Assembly: GCA_019419995.1 (NCBI GenBank)
Contig: JAHZHZ010000013.1
Location: forward strand, 1 to 43,164
Reading direction: 5' to 3'
DNA: 43,164 nucleotides
Source of the DNA: Clostridiales bacterium
GTDB lineage: Bacteria > Bacillota > Clostridia > Christensenellales > Aristaeellaceae
Shown: piece after piece, positions 31,712 through 40,212 of the stretch
How positions within the stretch are numbered: the first letter of the stretch is position 1
Layout: the number at the start of each line of letters is the position of its first letter
The notes under the pieces: generated by a model
Databases searched by the model: none
The model's input: the letters and a program-made list of their open reading frames with translations, nothing else
What the model was told of the DNA's origin: nothing
Position numbers and translations under genes: made by a program

Positions 31712-32665
31712 ATGTTGAATTACCGGGGTCTAAAGGCAGTGCGAGAGCATTTGACCATATCAGAAGCGCAGGTAGATCGTCAGATCGAAACCCTGCTTCA
31801 AACGCGAATGAAGACTATTGAAGTCACCGACCGCCCGGCACAGGCCGACGATGAGCTGGTTCTGGACTATGCCGGGGAAATCGGCGGTGAATATTTCCAG
31901 GGGGGCACCGCAGAAAATCAGACGCTGGTACTGGGCAGCGGCGCATTTATTCCTGGGTTTGAAGAGCAGCTGATGGGAAAGCGTGCAGGCGAGAGCGTAG
32001 ACGTACACGTGCGTTTTCCGGAGCAATACCATGCCCCTGAACTGGCGGGTAAAGACGCCGTGTTTCACTGCAAAATCCGCCAGATTCGCCTGAAAGAACG
32101 TTACCGCCCAGACGATGAATTTGCTCGGGAAGTGGGTGGATGTGAAAGCTACGCACAGTTTCGTCAATCCATTCGGAAAGCCCTGCAAACGTATGCCGAC
32201 GCTCAGTCTGATGCAGAGGTCAAGGAAAAGCTGCTCAATCAGGTGTGTGAAAGCGCCCACTTCGAACTGCCGCAGGCGCAGATTGATGCGGCACTGGAGC
32301 TGGAAATGCGTTCTCTGGAAAATCAGTTGGCCCGTCAGGGTCTGAATCTGGATCAGTACTGCAGTTTCATGAAACAAACCCGGGAAGATTTGCGCAGGGA
32401 TCGCCTGCCCCATGCCAAACGCAACGTAGAGCGGCATTTGGCGGTTTTTGAAATCGCCCGTCTAGAAAACATCACGGCGGATGAAGAGGGCATTGCCCGT
32501 AAGCTTTCCGAAATTTGTGAAGAAAATCAACTGAGTTTTGAACAGCTTCAGCCTCAAATGGACGAATCTTTTCAAGCTGCCGTAGCCCAAAGCGTGATTA
32601 CAGATAAGGTATTGGACTTTATTCTGGCTCACGCCCAGGTAGAAACCATAGAAGTAGGCAACTAA
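31712..32665 (+). CDS. Trigger-factor-like chaperone lacking the ribosome-binding domain
   Basis: A 317-aa protein; full trigger factor is about 430 aa. It begins at the linker after the missing N-terminal domain (GLKAVREHLTISEAQVDRQI), continues with an FKBP-type domain at about residues 40-127 (DELVLDYAGEIGGEYFQGGT, GSGAFIPGFEEQLMGKRAGE), then the helical chaperone arms to the end (PQAQIDAALELEMRSLENQL, then ARQGLNLDQYC). The ribosome-docking GFRxGKxP motif is absent. The short form is real: a near-consensus promoter ends 45 bp before the ATG, leaving no room for the missing part. GGAG lies about 10 nt before the ATG. It is divergent from fhs and convergent with the flavodoxin-like gene. 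Whether a full-length tig exists elsewhere is not visible. Confidence 0.88.
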   Translation: MLNYRGLKAVREHLTISEAQVDRQIETLLQTRMKTIEVTDRPAQADDELVLDYAGEIGGEYFQGGTAENQTLVLGSGAFIPGFEEQLMGKRAGESVDVHVRFPEQYHAPELAGKDAVFHCKIRQIRLKERYRPDDEFAREVGGCESYAQFRQSIRKALQTYADAQSDAEVKEKLLNQVCESAHFELPQAQIDAALELEMRSLENQLARQGLNLDQYCSFMKQTREDLRRDRLPHAKRNVERHLAVFEIARLENITADEEGIARKLSEICEENQLSFEQLQPQMDESFQAAVAQSVITDKVLDFILAHAQVETIEVGN

Positions 32666-32688
32666 CCCACACCCTACGATGCATAAAT

Positions 32689-32724
32689 GGAGCGCGAACC
32701 CATGGAAGGGTTCGCGCTCCTTCA
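32689..32724. terminator. Terminator between the trigger-factor-like and flavodoxin-like genes
   Basis: GGAGCGCGAACCC, ATGGAA, GGGTTCGCGCTCC (32689-32720): a perfect 13-bp stem, then TTCATT. The minus side is ATTTATG. Serves both convergent genes. Confidence 0.88.
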
Positions 32725-32750
32725 TTAGCCTGCAAATTTGAAACCGCTAA

Positions 32751-33206
32751 TCAGCGATCTGCATCCAACATTTCCTTCAGATTTTTTAAAATACGTCGCA
32801 GATCCCCATCACTGGGATGTCCCTTCGCAATTCCTCCCAGAATTTTAAGCGGGCCAAAGGTATCAAATCCCCTGCAATGGCAGCTACCCAAATACACAGC
32901 TCCCCTCTGGGAAAGGCGTTTGCCCACCGCCCGTGCATAGTCCCAATAGCAAAATCCACAGGTATATACAATCGCCACCCGCTTGCCCCTGAGGGAAATT
33001 TCCTCAACAAAGTCATTGAGCAGGCGATGAATTCTGTTAAAATAGATTCCCGAAGCCAGAATGATAGAGCGATAGGTCGATACATCCGGGTGCTGATTCT
33101 CCGCAATATTGATAATATCCACATCCATGTTCTGCGCCACGTAGTCCACCACCTTCCTCGTGTTTCCGTGGTGAATGGACGCGTATAGTATCAGTGTTTG
33201 ATTCAC
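32751..33206 (-). CDS. Flavodoxin-family protein
   Basis: A 151-aa protein. The FMN phosphate-binding loop is ILYASIHHGNTRKVVDYVAQ; SIILASGIYFNRIHRLLND and VAIVYTCGFCYWDYARAVG are the later flavin-contacting strands. It is compact, with no membrane helix, and likely an electron carrier or an NAD(P)H-dependent flavin protein. GTG start at 33206 with GGAGG 5 nt upstream; the ATG at 33230 lacks an RBS. Confidence 0.85.
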   Translation of the reverse strand: MNQTLILYASIHHGNTRKVVDYVAQNMDVDIINIAENQHPDVSTYRSIILASGIYFNRIHRLLNDFVEEISLRGKRVAIVYTCGFCYWDYARAVGKRLSQRGAVYLGSCHCRGFDTFGPLKILGGIAKGHPSDGDLRRILKNLKEMLDADR

Positions 33207-33285
33207 AGCACCCTCCTGAAAAATAATCACATAAATTTATTCGGCAAAATGGGGATAAATCTCCGCCACCTGCCACAGGCAGAAC

Positions 33286-34086
33286 TTACGCCTCTCCCAG
33301 GGACGCACGCAGTTCCTTGAGTTGTTCCAGAGATACGGGACAGACTTTGGAGCTACTGTGCAAAATTGCCTTGTCCACCAGTTCCTGAGCCCGCTTTGTC
33401 TCGCCATCCTCACGGGCGAAGTTTGCCAATGCGTACAGCGTAGTGATCTGAGAGGGTTTGGCCTTATAGGCCCTTTCATAGAAGTCCTTGGAGAGGCGGC
33501 GCTCCTGGGAAGCTCCCGCCTCATCTCCCCCTGCGGCAAGTTTCAGACCCAGCAATCTGTGATATTCCCCATAATTATCCAGCGTCGCCGCATCCTCATC
33601 GTCATACTCCATGGCTTCATCCAGCAGGGCTTTCGCCGGTTCAAAGTCTCCCGTTTCTCCCGCCTGGTCCACCAGGAACGTACCCAAAGCGCTGTAATAG
33701 CTGCTGTTTTTCGCATGTTTCCCTGCAAACTGGGCAGTCTCTATAGCCTTGTCCAGTATGCCCAGTCTCCACAGGCAAATGGAATAATTGATCCGCAGCT
33801 CAAAGTGCAGATCTTCAGATAGGCTCTTGTCCTGGCTTATCTCCTTCATCAATTCCCTAGCCTGCTCGAAATCACCGTGGCGCATCATTAAAACGGCATA
33901 GGACATCATTGCGCCATGTTTCCGGCAGCCCGCCCGGTAGGCCTCGTCATAAAGTCGCAGAGCCTCAGCGTACTTTTCCTTAGCTTCTGCCATTCTGCCT
34001 CTGCGGCTTAAATCATTGGCCTGTACATGGACATTGTAGGCCTTCTGGCCCATTTTATTGATTTTAATATTTTCAAAAAATCCCAT
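33286..34086 (-). CDS. Tetratricopeptide-repeat protein
   Basis: A 266-aa helical protein made mostly of TPR-like hairpins: AEAKEKYAEALRLYDEAYRA (about 31-50), YAVLMMRHGDFEQARELMKE, YSICLWRLGILDKAIETAQF, LVDQAGETGDFEPAKALLDE and ALANFAREDGETKRAQELVD. There is no catalytic motif and no signal peptide, so it is a cytoplasmic scaffold or adaptor. ATG 34086 has AAAGGAG 10 nt upstream. Its start overlaps the end of the YprB-like gene by 14 nt, so the two are translationally coupled and may act together. Confidence 0.85.
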   Translation of the reverse strand: MGFFENIKINKMGQKAYNVHVQANDLSRRGRMAEAKEKYAEALRLYDEAYRAGCRKHGAMMSYAVLMMRHGDFEQARELMKEISQDKSLSEDLHFELRINYSICLWRLGILDKAIETAQFAGKHAKNSSYYSALGTFLVDQAGETGDFEPAKALLDEAMEYDDEDAATLDNYGEYHRLLGLKLAAGGDEAGASQERRLSKDFYERAYKAKPSQITTLYALANFAREDGETKRAQELVDKAILHSSSKVCPVSLEQLKELRASLGEA

Positions 34087-35242
34087 GGATTCTTTGCTCC
34101 TTTCGGCTTTCAATTTTTCGACGCAGGCGCTCTCGCCGCCGGTCCAGATCGGGCAGTTCCTCAGGATCCACATATCGGGCCGCCAGATCTGCATACCGAA
34201 GGGCACGCCGGGGTTCATTGCGCCGGTGCTCATAAAATTTGGAAAGTTCCACATAGATCTTTTCCCGCATCTGTCGGCGCAGAGCCATCCGCTCCAGGAT
34301 TTGTTCCATGGCCTGTTCATCCCGATTCTTCCGGGCCAGCAGATACATGCGCCATGCAGCCTGAGCGGCGATTTCATTTCCGCCCATCGTTGAAATGCTA
34401 CCTGCGGGAGGCGGTATGGCCGCAATGCGGTACAGCTCCCGAGCTGAAGCCAGTTCTCCCTGGCGTTCCAAAGCCCGCCCCAGGCTGAACAGATCCGGCC
34501 GACAAGCTTCTCGCTCTGGGTGAGCATACAAATCACACAAACGCGTCAGAAGCGCACCCAGCGTAAACACATCCTGGCGATTGTGCTCGATCACGTCATC
34601 CAACAGGCTCATATCCCCGCACTTTAAATAATCAAAATACCGCTGAGGCACCTCGCTTCCAGGCAAATCTCCCTTTCGTCCCTGTCCTAGAATCATTTCC
34701 TCTAGCCGGGAAAGGCGACAGCTGCCCAAACGCAGCTTCCAGGCGCGCCTGGCGGGAAAAAGCAGATCCAACCCTGCCAACGACTGCCATTTTTCCCGAA
34801 GCCGGCACATAATAAACCGGCTTTCAAGCAATGGCAAATCAAAACTGTTTCCGTTGAAAGTACAAATAGCCTGAAAGCTTTCCATGCGATGGGCGACCGC
34901 GCAAAGCAATTCCGATTCCGAGGCGTAATCTCTCATCAGAAACTGCTCGACTACGAATTCATTTCCCTCCACAAAGCCTAGGCCCACCAGAAAGGCCACC
35001 GTCCCCGCTCCTCCGGAAAGTCCGGTAGTTTCCGTGTCCAGAAACAGCAGCCGATGTACATCCAGCGGGCGTCCCGGCCAGCCCATGCGTAGAAGGCCCT
35101 GGGGATCCAGCTTAAACAGGCGCGGATCTGCGGTTCGCCGACTGGTATAAACCGCAACGCCGCCCGCAGGCGTAGGCGCACTCCGGGTTCGCAGATCGGC
35201 AGACGCGATTGCGTTGAGTTTCGCCCGCAGTCCTGACGCCAT
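34073..35242 (-). CDS. YprB-like DEDD exonuclease (RNase H-like) with TPR-like tail
   Basis: A 389-aa protein. DEDD motifs: LLFLDTETTGLSGGAGTVAF (Exo I, D-x-E), ICTFNGNSFDLPLLESRF (Exo II) and LDDVIEHNRQDVFTLGAL (Exo III, H..D). After about residue 250 comes a helical region with TPR-like hairpins (LGRALERQGELASARELYRI). B. subtilis YprB is the closest family I know; its nucleic-acid substrate is not established here. ATG 35242 has AGAGGTGAG upstream. It is transcribed from the promoter at 35262-35290 and overlaps the TPR gene by 14 nt. Confidence 0.88.
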   Translation of the reverse strand: MASGLRAKLNAIASADLRTRSAPTPAGGVAVYTSRRTADPRLFKLDPQGLLRMGWPGRPLDVHRLLFLDTETTGLSGGAGTVAFLVGLGFVEGNEFVVEQFLMRDYASESELLCAVAHRMESFQAICTFNGNSFDLPLLESRFIMCRLREKWQSLAGLDLLFPARRAWKLRLGSCRLSRLEEMILGQGRKGDLPGSEVPQRYFDYLKCGDMSLLDDVIEHNRQDVFTLGALLTRLCDLYAHPEREACRPDLFSLGRALERQGELASARELYRIAAIPPPAGSISTMGGNEIAAQAAWRMYLLARKNRDEQAMEQILERMALRRQMREKIYVELSKFYEHRRNEPRRALRYADLAARYVDPEELPDLDRRRERLRRKIESRKEQRIHGIF

Positions 35243-35261
35243 GTTTCTCACCTCTCTTCCT

Positions 35262-35290
35262 ATTGTAGAAGCTTGTGAAATGATTGTCAA
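35262..35290 (-). promoter_or_regulatory. Promoter of the YprB-like / TPR operon
   Basis: Minus strand: -35 TTGACA (35285-35290), 17-bp spacer, -10 TACAAT (35262-35267). The -35 lies in the left arm of the inverted repeat 35282-35311. Confidence 0.9.
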
Positions 35291-35311
35291 GTTCCGTTGC
35301 CCTTGACAATC
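35282..35311. promoter_or_regulatory. Inverted repeat joining two divergent -35 elements
   Basis: GATTGTCAAG (35282-35291) and CTTGACAATC (35302-35311) are perfect 10-bp inverted arms around a 10-bp centre. Each arm holds the -35 of one divergent promoter. It could be an operator controlling both, or just the chance symmetry of two consensus -35 boxes with flanks. Confidence 0.55.
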
Positions 35312-35331
35312 CCAACGGATGGGCCTATGAT
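35303..35331 (+). promoter_or_regulatory. Promoter of the ABC transporter gene
   Basis: -35 TTGACA (35303-35308), 17-bp spacer, -10 TATGAT (35326-35331). Confidence 0.88.
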
Positions 35332-35374
35332 GAAAGGGATCGCATATCTACGATTTACGGGAGGATGATTACCC

Positions 35375-37138
35375 ATGCCAAAGCCGCAGGAAAAGCGTAA
35401 GCGCAATATCTCTCTCATTCGCAGGATGCTGCCCTATTTCCGTCCCTACACGGGTGTCATGGCTCTGGACCTGTTCTGCGCCTCGCTGACCACTATCTGC
35501 GACTTGGTGCTTCCCCTGATCGTTCGCTTCATCACAGGTGCCGCCAGCTCCGGGGCCGCCGCTCTAACGGTCGCCGCCGTGTTAAAGCTGGGGGCCGTGT
35601 ATCTGGTGTTGCGGATCATTGATACGGCAGCCAATTATTACATGCAATCCATCGGTCACATTATGGGTTCCCGAATTGAATCCGATCTGCGCAGGGATCT
35701 CTTCACTCACTATCAGGAACTTTCCCACGACTTCTACGATGAAGCCAAGACCGGTCAACTGATGTCGCGCATCACCACGGATCTCAACGACATCACCGAA
35801 TTCGCCCACCACATGCCCGAGGAGCTGGTCATCGCCCTGCTGAAGGTGGCGGTCGCCTTCGTCATTCTCTGTGGCACCAATGTACTTTTGACCGTCATCA
35901 TCTTCGCAGTTCTGCCAGTCATGGTGCTCACTTCCAACCACTTTGCCCAAAAGATGCGCCGCAGCTTCCGAGAATCCAGACATGAACTGGGTGAACTCAA
36001 CGCCCAGGTGGAGGATAGTCTCAGCGGCATTCGCGTGGTAAAGTCCTTTGCAAACGAAGACCTGGAAAAGGAAAAATTTGCCCAGCGCAACAATATATTT
36101 CTTAAAATCAAAAAGGGCATGTACCACAACATGGCTGGTTTTCACTCCGTCACCCGCCTCTTTGATGGGGTGATGTATATCGTTGTAGTGGTACTGGGCG
36201 CACTGTTTATGTTGGACGGCAAGATCCGACCGGAAGATCTGGTGGCCTATCTGCTCTACGTGCAGACTCTACTGACCACCATCCGCCGCTTTGTGGAATT
36301 TTCTGAACAGTTTCAGCGGGGCATTACGGGTTTTGAGCGCTTTACGGAAATTATGGATCTACCCGCCAGCATCACACAGAAGCCGGACGCCGTGGAACTT
36401 CAGAGTGTGCGGGGCGAAATCCAGTTTGACCACGTGCGCTTTTCCTACAGCGATGGTACCTCGGTGCTGACAGACATCAACCTGACGGTACGCCCGGGAG
36501 AAAGCGTAGCGCTAGTCGGTCCTTCCGGCGGCGGTAAAACCACCTTGTGCAGCCTGATCCCCCGCTTTTACGATGTAAGTTCAGGTGCTATCCGCATCGA
36601 TGGGCATGATATACGGGATCTGAACCTCAAATCCCTGCGCGATCACATCGGAGTGGTGCAGCAGGATGTGTACATGTTTTCCGGCACGGTGCTGGAAAAC
36701 ATCGCCTATGGCCGTCCCGGTGCCGGTAGGGATGAAGTGGTGGAAGCAGCAAAGCTCGCCGGGGCCCACGAATTTATCAGTGCTCTGGAGCATGGCTACG
36801 ATACCCACGTGGGCGAACATGGCGTCAAGCTATCCGGCGGGCAAAAACAGCGCATTTCCATCGCACGGGTATTTCTGAAAAACCCACCCATATTAATTCT
36901 TGATGAGGCTACCAGCGCCCTGGACAATGAATCTGAGCGTATCGTGCAGCGTTCACTGGAGACGCTGATGCGGGGCCGCACCACGTTCACCATTGCGCAC
37001 CGGCTCACTACCATCCGAAATGCGGATGAAATCCTGGTGCTCACCGATGACGGCATCGTAGAACGCGGCAGTCACAGCGAACTGATGGCTAGGGAAGACG
37101 GAATCTACCGCAAATTGTATCAGCTCTATACAGTCTAA
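35375..37138 (+). CDS. ABC exporter, fused membrane and ATPase domains
   Basis: A 587-aa half-transporter (MsbA/BmrA-like). About residues 20-320 form the six-helix exporter domain with coupling segments (GQLMSRITTDLNDITEF, GIRVVKSFANEDLEKEKF). About residues 340-587 are the ATPase: VALVGPSGGGKTTLCSL (Walker A), VVQQDVYMFSGTV (Q-loop), VKLSGGQKQRISIARVFL (signature), ILILDEATSALDNESE (Walker B) and FTIAHRLTTIRNAD (H-loop). All ATPase motifs are intact. No partner half-transporter is adjacent, so a homodimer is expected. Substrate (lipid, drug or peptide) unknown. It ends at a strong terminator. Confidence 0.95.
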   Translation: MPKPQEKRKRNISLIRRMLPYFRPYTGVMALDLFCASLTTICDLVLPLIVRFITGAASSGAAALTVAAVLKLGAVYLVLRIIDTAANYYMQSIGHIMGSRIESDLRRDLFTHYQELSHDFYDEAKTGQLMSRITTDLNDITEFAHHMPEELVIALLKVAVAFVILCGTNVLLTVIIFAVLPVMVLTSNHFAQKMRRSFRESRHELGELNAQVEDSLSGIRVVKSFANEDLEKEKFAQRNNIFLKIKKGMYHNMAGFHSVTRLFDGVMYIVVVVLGALFMLDGKIRPEDLVAYLLYVQTLLTTIRRFVEFSEQFQRGITGFERFTEIMDLPASITQKPDAVELQSVRGEIQFDHVRFSYSDGTSVLTDINLTVRPGESVALVGPSGGGKTTLCSLIPRFYDVSSGAIRIDGHDIRDLNLKSLRDHIGVVQQDVYMFSGTVLENIAYGRPGAGRDEVVEAAKLAGAHEFISALEHGYDTHVGEHGVKLSGGQKQRISIARVFLKNPPILILDEATSALDNESERIVQRSLETLMRGRTTFTIAHRLTTIRNADEILVLTDDGIVERGSHSELMAREDGIYRKLYQLYTV

Positions 37139-37144
37139 AAGTGC

Positions 37145-37179
37145 AAAATCACCTTTCGAAAGTAGAAAGGTGATTTTTT
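37145..37179. terminator. Terminator after the ABC transporter gene
   Basis: AAAATCACCTTTC..GAAAGGTGATTTT (37145-37177), then TT; AAAA leads into it, so it also works for the convergent PHP gene. Confidence 0.93.
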
Positions 37180-37182
37180 ATC

Positions 37183-38058
37183 TCAGCGTGTAAGGCATAT
37201 GGGGGATAGCCACGCCCTTCTTCCCTGGGCGTCCACGATCTCACAGCGTATAAACTTTTCTCCAGGCTGAAGGGGATATATATTCTCCCGCATGCCCACG
37301 CCGCAGCGGCAACGTCCCTGCGTCCAGGCCAGATTGGAAATAAACGTACATACGTTCACCGGCGAGGTATGTACCACCAGCTCGCCATCCATCAGTTCCA
37401 CATGAATAAATTCTGGTCCCTGGCTGGCGTAGAAAGATCCTCGCCTAAGCGCCGCGATGACGCCCTCAGGGGTCAGTGCATCGGCCTGTAGCATGGTAAA
37501 CCCCCGCAGCTGCTCTCCTTCATACAGGTGACTGTCATCCGCTGCCAGCTGGGGAATGCAGCGCCCGGCAGTAGCTGCCAAATCCAGCACGGCGGTGGAA
37601 TCCGCCCGGGGCGCATTCCAGGGTTCCCCTGAAAAGCTGTTGTAGACTTCCGCACCGCAGATGCCATCCAGCGCTTGCAAAAATGTAGGGGTATTGAGCG
37701 ACCATGCTGGATGGGCGGCAATTGCTGCACCTCCCACCCGGTTGATTTCTTCAATCACAGCTTTATAATCCATGTTTTCCCGAAATCCGGCCGTTGCCGC
37801 CTGATGGGGAAAAATCCCAACTACGTGCAACAATTGATCTTCCAGCCGGAAATCAAATTCCTCCCCAGTGAGTACCAGCATCTCGCCAGCCCAGCCGGAG
37901 GACGCAGCCTGCCAGTGATCGGTAAGCGCCAAAAAATCATAACCCGCTCTCCGGTACAGTTCTATAACCTGTTCCGGTGCATATAGTCCGTCGCTCAGGG
38001 TCGTGTGCGCATGGGTATTGCCCTTGTAGCTGCGCTTGGCGGAATCAATCAAGATCAT
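37183..38058 (-). CDS. PHP-domain phosphoesterase
   Basis: A 291-aa protein. PHP motifs: KGNTHAHTTLSDG (H-x-H), DFLALTDHW (DH), VLTGEEF (Glu) and GGAAIAAHPAWSLN (His), giving a trinuclear metal site. After about residue 215 comes a beta-rich C-terminal part (FIHVELMDGELVVHTSPVNV) often found in PHP proteins acting on phosphoesters at or near the envelope. There is no signal peptide. Its start overlaps the MnmM-like stop by ATGA (38055-38058), so the two are coupled. Substrate unknown. Confidence 0.85.
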   Translation of the reverse strand: MILIDSAKRSYKGNTHAHTTLSDGLYAPEQVIELYRRAGYDFLALTDHWQAASSGWAGEMLVLTGEEFDFRLEDQLLHVVGIFPHQAATAGFRENMDYKAVIEEINRVGGAAIAAHPAWSLNTPTFLQALDGICGAEVYNSFSGEPWNAPRADSTAVLDLAATAGRCIPQLAADDSHLYEGEQLRGFTMLQADALTPEGVIAALRRGSFYASQGPEFIHVELMDGELVVHTSPVNVCTFISNLAWTQGRCRCGVGMRENIYPLQPGEKFIRCEIVDAQGRRAWLSPICLTR

Positions 38059-38639
38059 CTATTCTTCCCCCTGTTTTTCTTCACGGCCATCATCAACGGC
38101 GCTTCATCTCCCTGATTGAGGTAGCATTGCAACATGACATCAAAGCACCTGCGTTCAAGGCCGCGAGCCCAGGCCATCAGCGCTTCTCGCTCCCGTGCGC
38201 CCTCCTCGTGTCCGGGATAGATGCAAATGGTCATGATTCCTCCTTCCCGAAGCACTTTCGTAGCGCTCTGCACCGCTTCCAGCGTAGTCTCTACCCGGGT
38301 GGTCTTTCCATGCTCCCCTCCAGGCAGCCAGCCCAGATTGAACATGACAACATCCACACTTTCCGGTTCAAAGTAATTTATCAAATGCTCGTGGCCATCC
38401 AAAATCAGCTGTACCCTATCCTCCATTCCTGCGCTGCGGATTCTCTGCCGGCTCCGTTCCACTGCGTCCTCCTGAATGTCAAAGCCAAATACGCGGCCCT
38501 GTGGACCCACCCGTTCGCATAGCCAAAGGGCATCGTGCCCGTTTCCCAGCGTAGCATCCACCGCCCTGCATCCCGGATAAAGCGCGCCCTCCAACAACGC
38601 AGCCGCCCAGAAGCGGGCGGAACGAAAATCATTTGCCAA
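38055..38639 (-). CDS. mnmM: YtqB/MnmM-type SAM-dependent methyltransferase
   Basis: A 194-aa class I methyltransferase. AVDATLGNGHDALWL (SAM-binding motif I), VFGFDIQEDAVERS, VVMFNLGWLPGGEHGKTT and TICIYPGHEEGAREREA match B. subtilis YtqB, which methylates the wobble uridine side chain of tRNA (nm5 to mnm5). The start is placed at TTG 38639, 6 nt after GGGAGGG; the in-frame TTG at 38645 abuts the RBS. It overlaps the PHP gene by 4 nt. Family certain; exact reaction is by homology. Confidence 0.88.
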   Translation of the reverse strand: MANDFRSARFWAAALLEGALYPGCRAVDATLGNGHDALWLCERVGPQGRVFGFDIQEDAVERSRQRIRSAGMEDRVQLILDGHEHLINYFEPESVDVVMFNLGWLPGGEHGKTTRVETTLEAVQSATKVLREGGIMTICIYPGHEEGAREREALMAWARGLERRCFDVMLQCYLNQGDEAPLMMAVKKNRGKNR

Positions 38640-38702
38640 GATCAACCCTCCCGTCCTCTCCCTCTATTTTAATACGGGCAACGGGATCTGGCAAGGATAC
38701 AA

Positions 38703-38734
38703 ATTGGGCCCGACTCAATTTTGCCGGGCCCAAT
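38703..38734 (-). terminator. Terminator after rubrerythrin
   Basis: ATTGGGCCCG..CGGGCCCAAT (38703-38734), a perfect 10-bp stem; on the minus strand the tail is TTGTATCC. Confidence 0.7.
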
Positions 38735-38741
38735 AATTCGC

Positions 38742-39338
38742 TTAATTGGAAGTGTAGGGTGCAAAGCTCTCCCGCACGTAATAGCCCCGCTCATGGGCGC
38801 AGATGGGACACTGGGCCGGAGCCTGATCCGCTTCCACCACATTGCCGCAGTTCAGGCATACCCAGCGCAGCTTTGCCCCGCCACCGGAGAAGAGCTTTCC
38901 GCCCTCCAATTGGTCGGCCAGCATGCCAAATCGCTGTTCATGTGTATTCTCAATGAGGGCAATGCCCTGAAAGATTCGGGCAATATCCGCAAATCCTTCC
39001 TCGCTGGCAATTTGGGCAAAGTCCGGGTAGATGTTGATATGTTCTTCCGATTCGTTATGCTGGGCATTGCGCAAGAGCGAAAGGGTGTCCGTGGTTAAAT
39101 CCACAGGATAACTGGCGGAAATCTCCACATTCCCCACTCCCGCTCCCCGCAGCAGTTTGAAAAACACACCTGCATGTTCGTACTCCTGCCCGGCGGTATA
39201 GGAAAACACCTGGCTTATACAGGGAAGTTTTTCGTGCATGGCCGCCTTGGCCGCAAATTCATAGCGCGTACGCGCCTGGCATTCCCCTGCAAAGGCCCGC
39301 AAAAGATTCTGTATGGTTCTGCTCTCTGAAAGATTCAT
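38742..39338 (-). CDS. rbr: Rubrerythrin
   Basis: A 198-aa oxidative-stress protein that reduces peroxide in anaerobes. The ferritin-like di-iron domain shows AFAGECQARTRYEFAA (Glu), GQEYEHAGVFFKLL (E-x-x-H), NESEEHINIYPDFA and LIENTHEQRFGML (E-x-x-H). The C-terminal rubredoxin-like site is CLNCG..CPIC (residues about 161-181). Start ATG 39338 with AAAGGAGG about 9 nt upstream. Promoter elements upstream are weak (CATAAT with no good -35 in range). Confidence 0.96.
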   Translation of the reverse strand: MNLSESRTIQNLLRAFAGECQARTRYEFAAKAAMHEKLPCISQVFSYTAGQEYEHAGVFFKLLRGAGVGNVEISASYPVDLTTDTLSLLRNAQHNESEEHINIYPDFAQIASEEGFADIARIFQGIALIENTHEQRFGMLADQLEGGKLFSGGGAKLRWVCLNCGNVVEADQAPAQCPICAHERGYYVRESFAPYTSN

Positions 39339-39394
39339 GGTTCTCAGCCTCCTTTTCCCTTATTATGGAGGATGGAACCTCTTTTCATACAAGC

Positions 39395-39422
39395 GCCCGC
39401 CGACAATTAATTGCCGGCGGGC
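39395..39422 (-). terminator. Near-perfect 28-bp palindrome after the M15 peptidase gene
   Basis: GCCCGCCG-ACAATTAATTGC-CGGCGGGC; one mismatched pair. It lies 50 nt past the stop of the gene at 39472. The tail lacks a good T-run (GCTTGTATG), so it may be a terminator or a protein-binding site for rubrerythrin control. Confidence 0.55.
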
Positions 39423-39471
39423 CACTTCAAAACTTCTCCCTACGTCTATTTTTAAGAATTTTTCCTTCTGA

Positions 39472-40212
39472 TCAGGGCAGAGGAATCTCATAAAACTGGT
39501 TCAAATACTCCTCAAGGCAAAGCTGATTTTCCATAATGTATGTGGCAGCCTCCTTACCCACATATCGGAAATGCCAATCTTCATTGGAAATGCCGGTAAT
39601 ATCCGATTTAACACCCGGATAGCGCCAGATAAAGCCATACTCATGGCAATGACGTTTCATCCAATCCCAGACGGATTCATTGCTGCAGCTTTCCGTATCC
39701 GACGAATCAATGTCCACGGCCAGGCCCAGCTGATGCTCGCTGTAGCCGGGATAATTGGCCACCTTCAGAGCCTGCGTCTGTGCCTGCGTATGAGAACTGC
39801 CACTGTTTTTATATTGGCGATACTTGAGAACGAGCATGTCCCATTGATCCTCGTAAGTGCGGTAAGAGGTCATCACCATGGGCTTGAGTCCATCGGCCCT
39901 GCATGCATCAAACATGGCCTGAAGCTCGGGATAAATGCGGCTATCCACCGCCTGACCTCCATTGAGTTCCTTTAAATCCACCGTCCAGTCTGGAGGAACC
40001 GGATTGCTGGCATTGACCAGGGTAAGGTTCCAAGGAAGCTCTGCCGCCTGCGGCGAAAGGGTGGCGGTAGGCACCTGGGGAGCGGTCTCCTCCTGTTCAT
40101 TTCCTGCATCAGGAACCGTAAATTCAATAACTCCTGGAGTTGCCAGTGCGGCAGACATATTCGCCAGTACCATCAGCGCCAGTACCAGCGCCCACTTTTT
40201 AAAATTTCTCAT
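39472..40212 (-). CDS. M15-family D-Ala-D-Ala carboxypeptidase (VanY/DacB-type), secreted
   Basis: A 246-aa exported zinc peptidase. The signal peptide (NFKKWALVLALMVLANMSAALA) ends near residue 24; a Pro/Thr-rich linker runs to about residue 60. Catalytic motifs: KPMVMTSYRTYEDQWDML (Ser-Tyr-Arg), YSEHQLGLAVDIDSSDT (H-x6-D zinc site), VWDWMKRHCHEYGFIWRYP and EDWHFRYVG (Glu and His). It should trim the terminal D-Ala of peptidoglycan stems. GGGAG is 8 nt before the ATG. The gap upstream (40213-40337) has no gene. It sits at the end of an envelope cluster. Confidence 0.92.
   Translation of the reverse strand: MRNFKKWALVLALMVLANMSAALATPGVIEFTVPDAGNEQEETAPQVPTATLSPQAAELPWNLTLVNASNPVPPDWTVDLKELNGGQAVDSRIYPELQAMFDACRADGLKPMVMTSYRTYEDQWDMLVLKYRQYKNSGSSHTQAQTQALKVANYPGYSEHQLGLAVDIDSSDTESCSNESVWDWMKRHCHEYGFIWRYPGVKSDITGISNEDWHFRYVGKEAATYIMENQLCLEEYLNQFYEIPLP

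Noticed and set aside
34087..34536. Extension of the TPR gene upstream to 34536
   Set aside because: The extra 150 codons run in another frame through the YprB-like gene, giving a Trp/Cys-rich nonsense peptide, while the ATG at 34086 has AAAGGAG and matches the TPR start.
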